From assembly GCF_042685105.1 (NCBI RefSeq), contig NZ_JBHUMO010000043.1, positions 30,784 to 94,783 of the forward strand: DNA of 64,000 nucleotides, read 5' to 3'. Under the pieces are notes generated by a model. The model worked only from the letters and a program-made list of their open reading frames with translations. It was not told the origin of the DNA and did no database searches. The position numbers and the translations under genes were made by a program. This DNA comes from Enterococcus_G camelliae. Its GTDB lineage: Bacteria > Bacillota > Bacilli > Lactobacillales > Enterococcaceae. Positions 63,952 to 64,000 of this stretch are shown in pieces (the stretch's first letter is position 1; each line of letters opens with the position of its first letter).

Positions 63952-63987
63952 TCATCACCCATCCTCTATAGGTGGGTGATGAATGCC
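63947..63987. repeat. Perfect 15-bp inverted repeat
   Basis: GGCATTCATCACCCA (63947-63961) pairs perfectly with 63973-63987 around an 11-base loop. No T-run follows. It lies where the amidohydrolase homology ends, so it may be an end of an IS200/IS605-like element whose body lies past the window. Confidence 0.5.
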
Positions 63988-64000
63988 GTTCGGTATGAGG

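Noticed and set aside
1..64000. CRISPR arrays, rRNA genes and restriction or defence systems
   Set aside because: No regularly spaced short repeats, rRNA sequence or recognisable defence genes were seen.

Overview
This is a low-GC Gram-positive chromosome segment, most likely from an Enterococcus. The evidence is gene content and order: topA-dprA-rnhB-rbgA(ylqF)-lepB, msrA beside a YozE protein, dfrA-thyA, an Epa-like rhamnopolysaccharide locus with the rml genes in the order A-C-B-D, and the Bacillales/Lactobacillales block dinG-ypmB-aspB-asnS. The species cannot be named from the window. Most genes are on the minus strand.

Layout. 1-8.0 kb: topA (cut by the window edge), dprA, rnhB, rbgA, lepB and an S41 protease, then yozE, msrA, ypmS and a GDSL lipase. 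8.18-9.67 kb: a complete ISL3-family insertion sequence, apparently sitting between degV and its terminator. 9.7-20.9 kb: degV, hemolysin III, dfrA-thyA, an Uup-type ABC-F protein, a CPA1 Na+/H+ antiporter, a class B PBP and an LCP ligase-like protein.

20.9-43.6 kb: cell-surface polysaccharide locus. Reading in the minus direction, the rhamnan block comes first (three GT2 enzymes, then rfbA, rfbC, rfbB, rfbD). A small oppositely oriented two-gene unit follows (flippase-like membrane protein and a GT-B enzyme). Then comes a triple-domain GT2 protein, an ABC exporter (permease plus an ATPase with a Wzt-like C-terminal domain), an RgpF-GT fusion, a GT4 enzyme, a GtrB-like polyprenyl-phosphate sugar synthase, two large GT-C-like membrane proteins and an orphan ABC-2-like permease. 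Together these can make dTDP-rhamnose, assemble a rhamnose polymer inside the cell, export it, decorate it outside, and attach it to the wall through the LCP protein. The part from about 21 to 37.7 kb is visibly more AT-rich than its neighbours.

43.7-47 kb: a secreted protein with a ricin-like domain, Bsp-like repeats and a C39-like peptidase domain, interrupted by a 10-N assembly gap that falls in its repeats; then a small lipoprotein and a second C39-like protein with no signal peptide. 47-54.2 kb: asnS, aspB, ypmB, dinG and a baeRF protein. 54.3 kb: tRNA-Arg(CCU) with its own promoter and terminator. 54.7-61.7 kb: DEAD-box helicase, Gfo/Idh oxidoreductase, GyrI-like protein, YdcF-like protein, HD hydrolase, SpoU methyltransferase, acylphosphatase and YidC. 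61.8-63.4 kb: a ring-cleaving-dioxygenase-like VOC protein with an esterase, behind a promoter that carries a palindromic operator-like site. The last 650 bases hold a decayed amidohydrolase remnant cut off at a perfect 15-bp inverted repeat.
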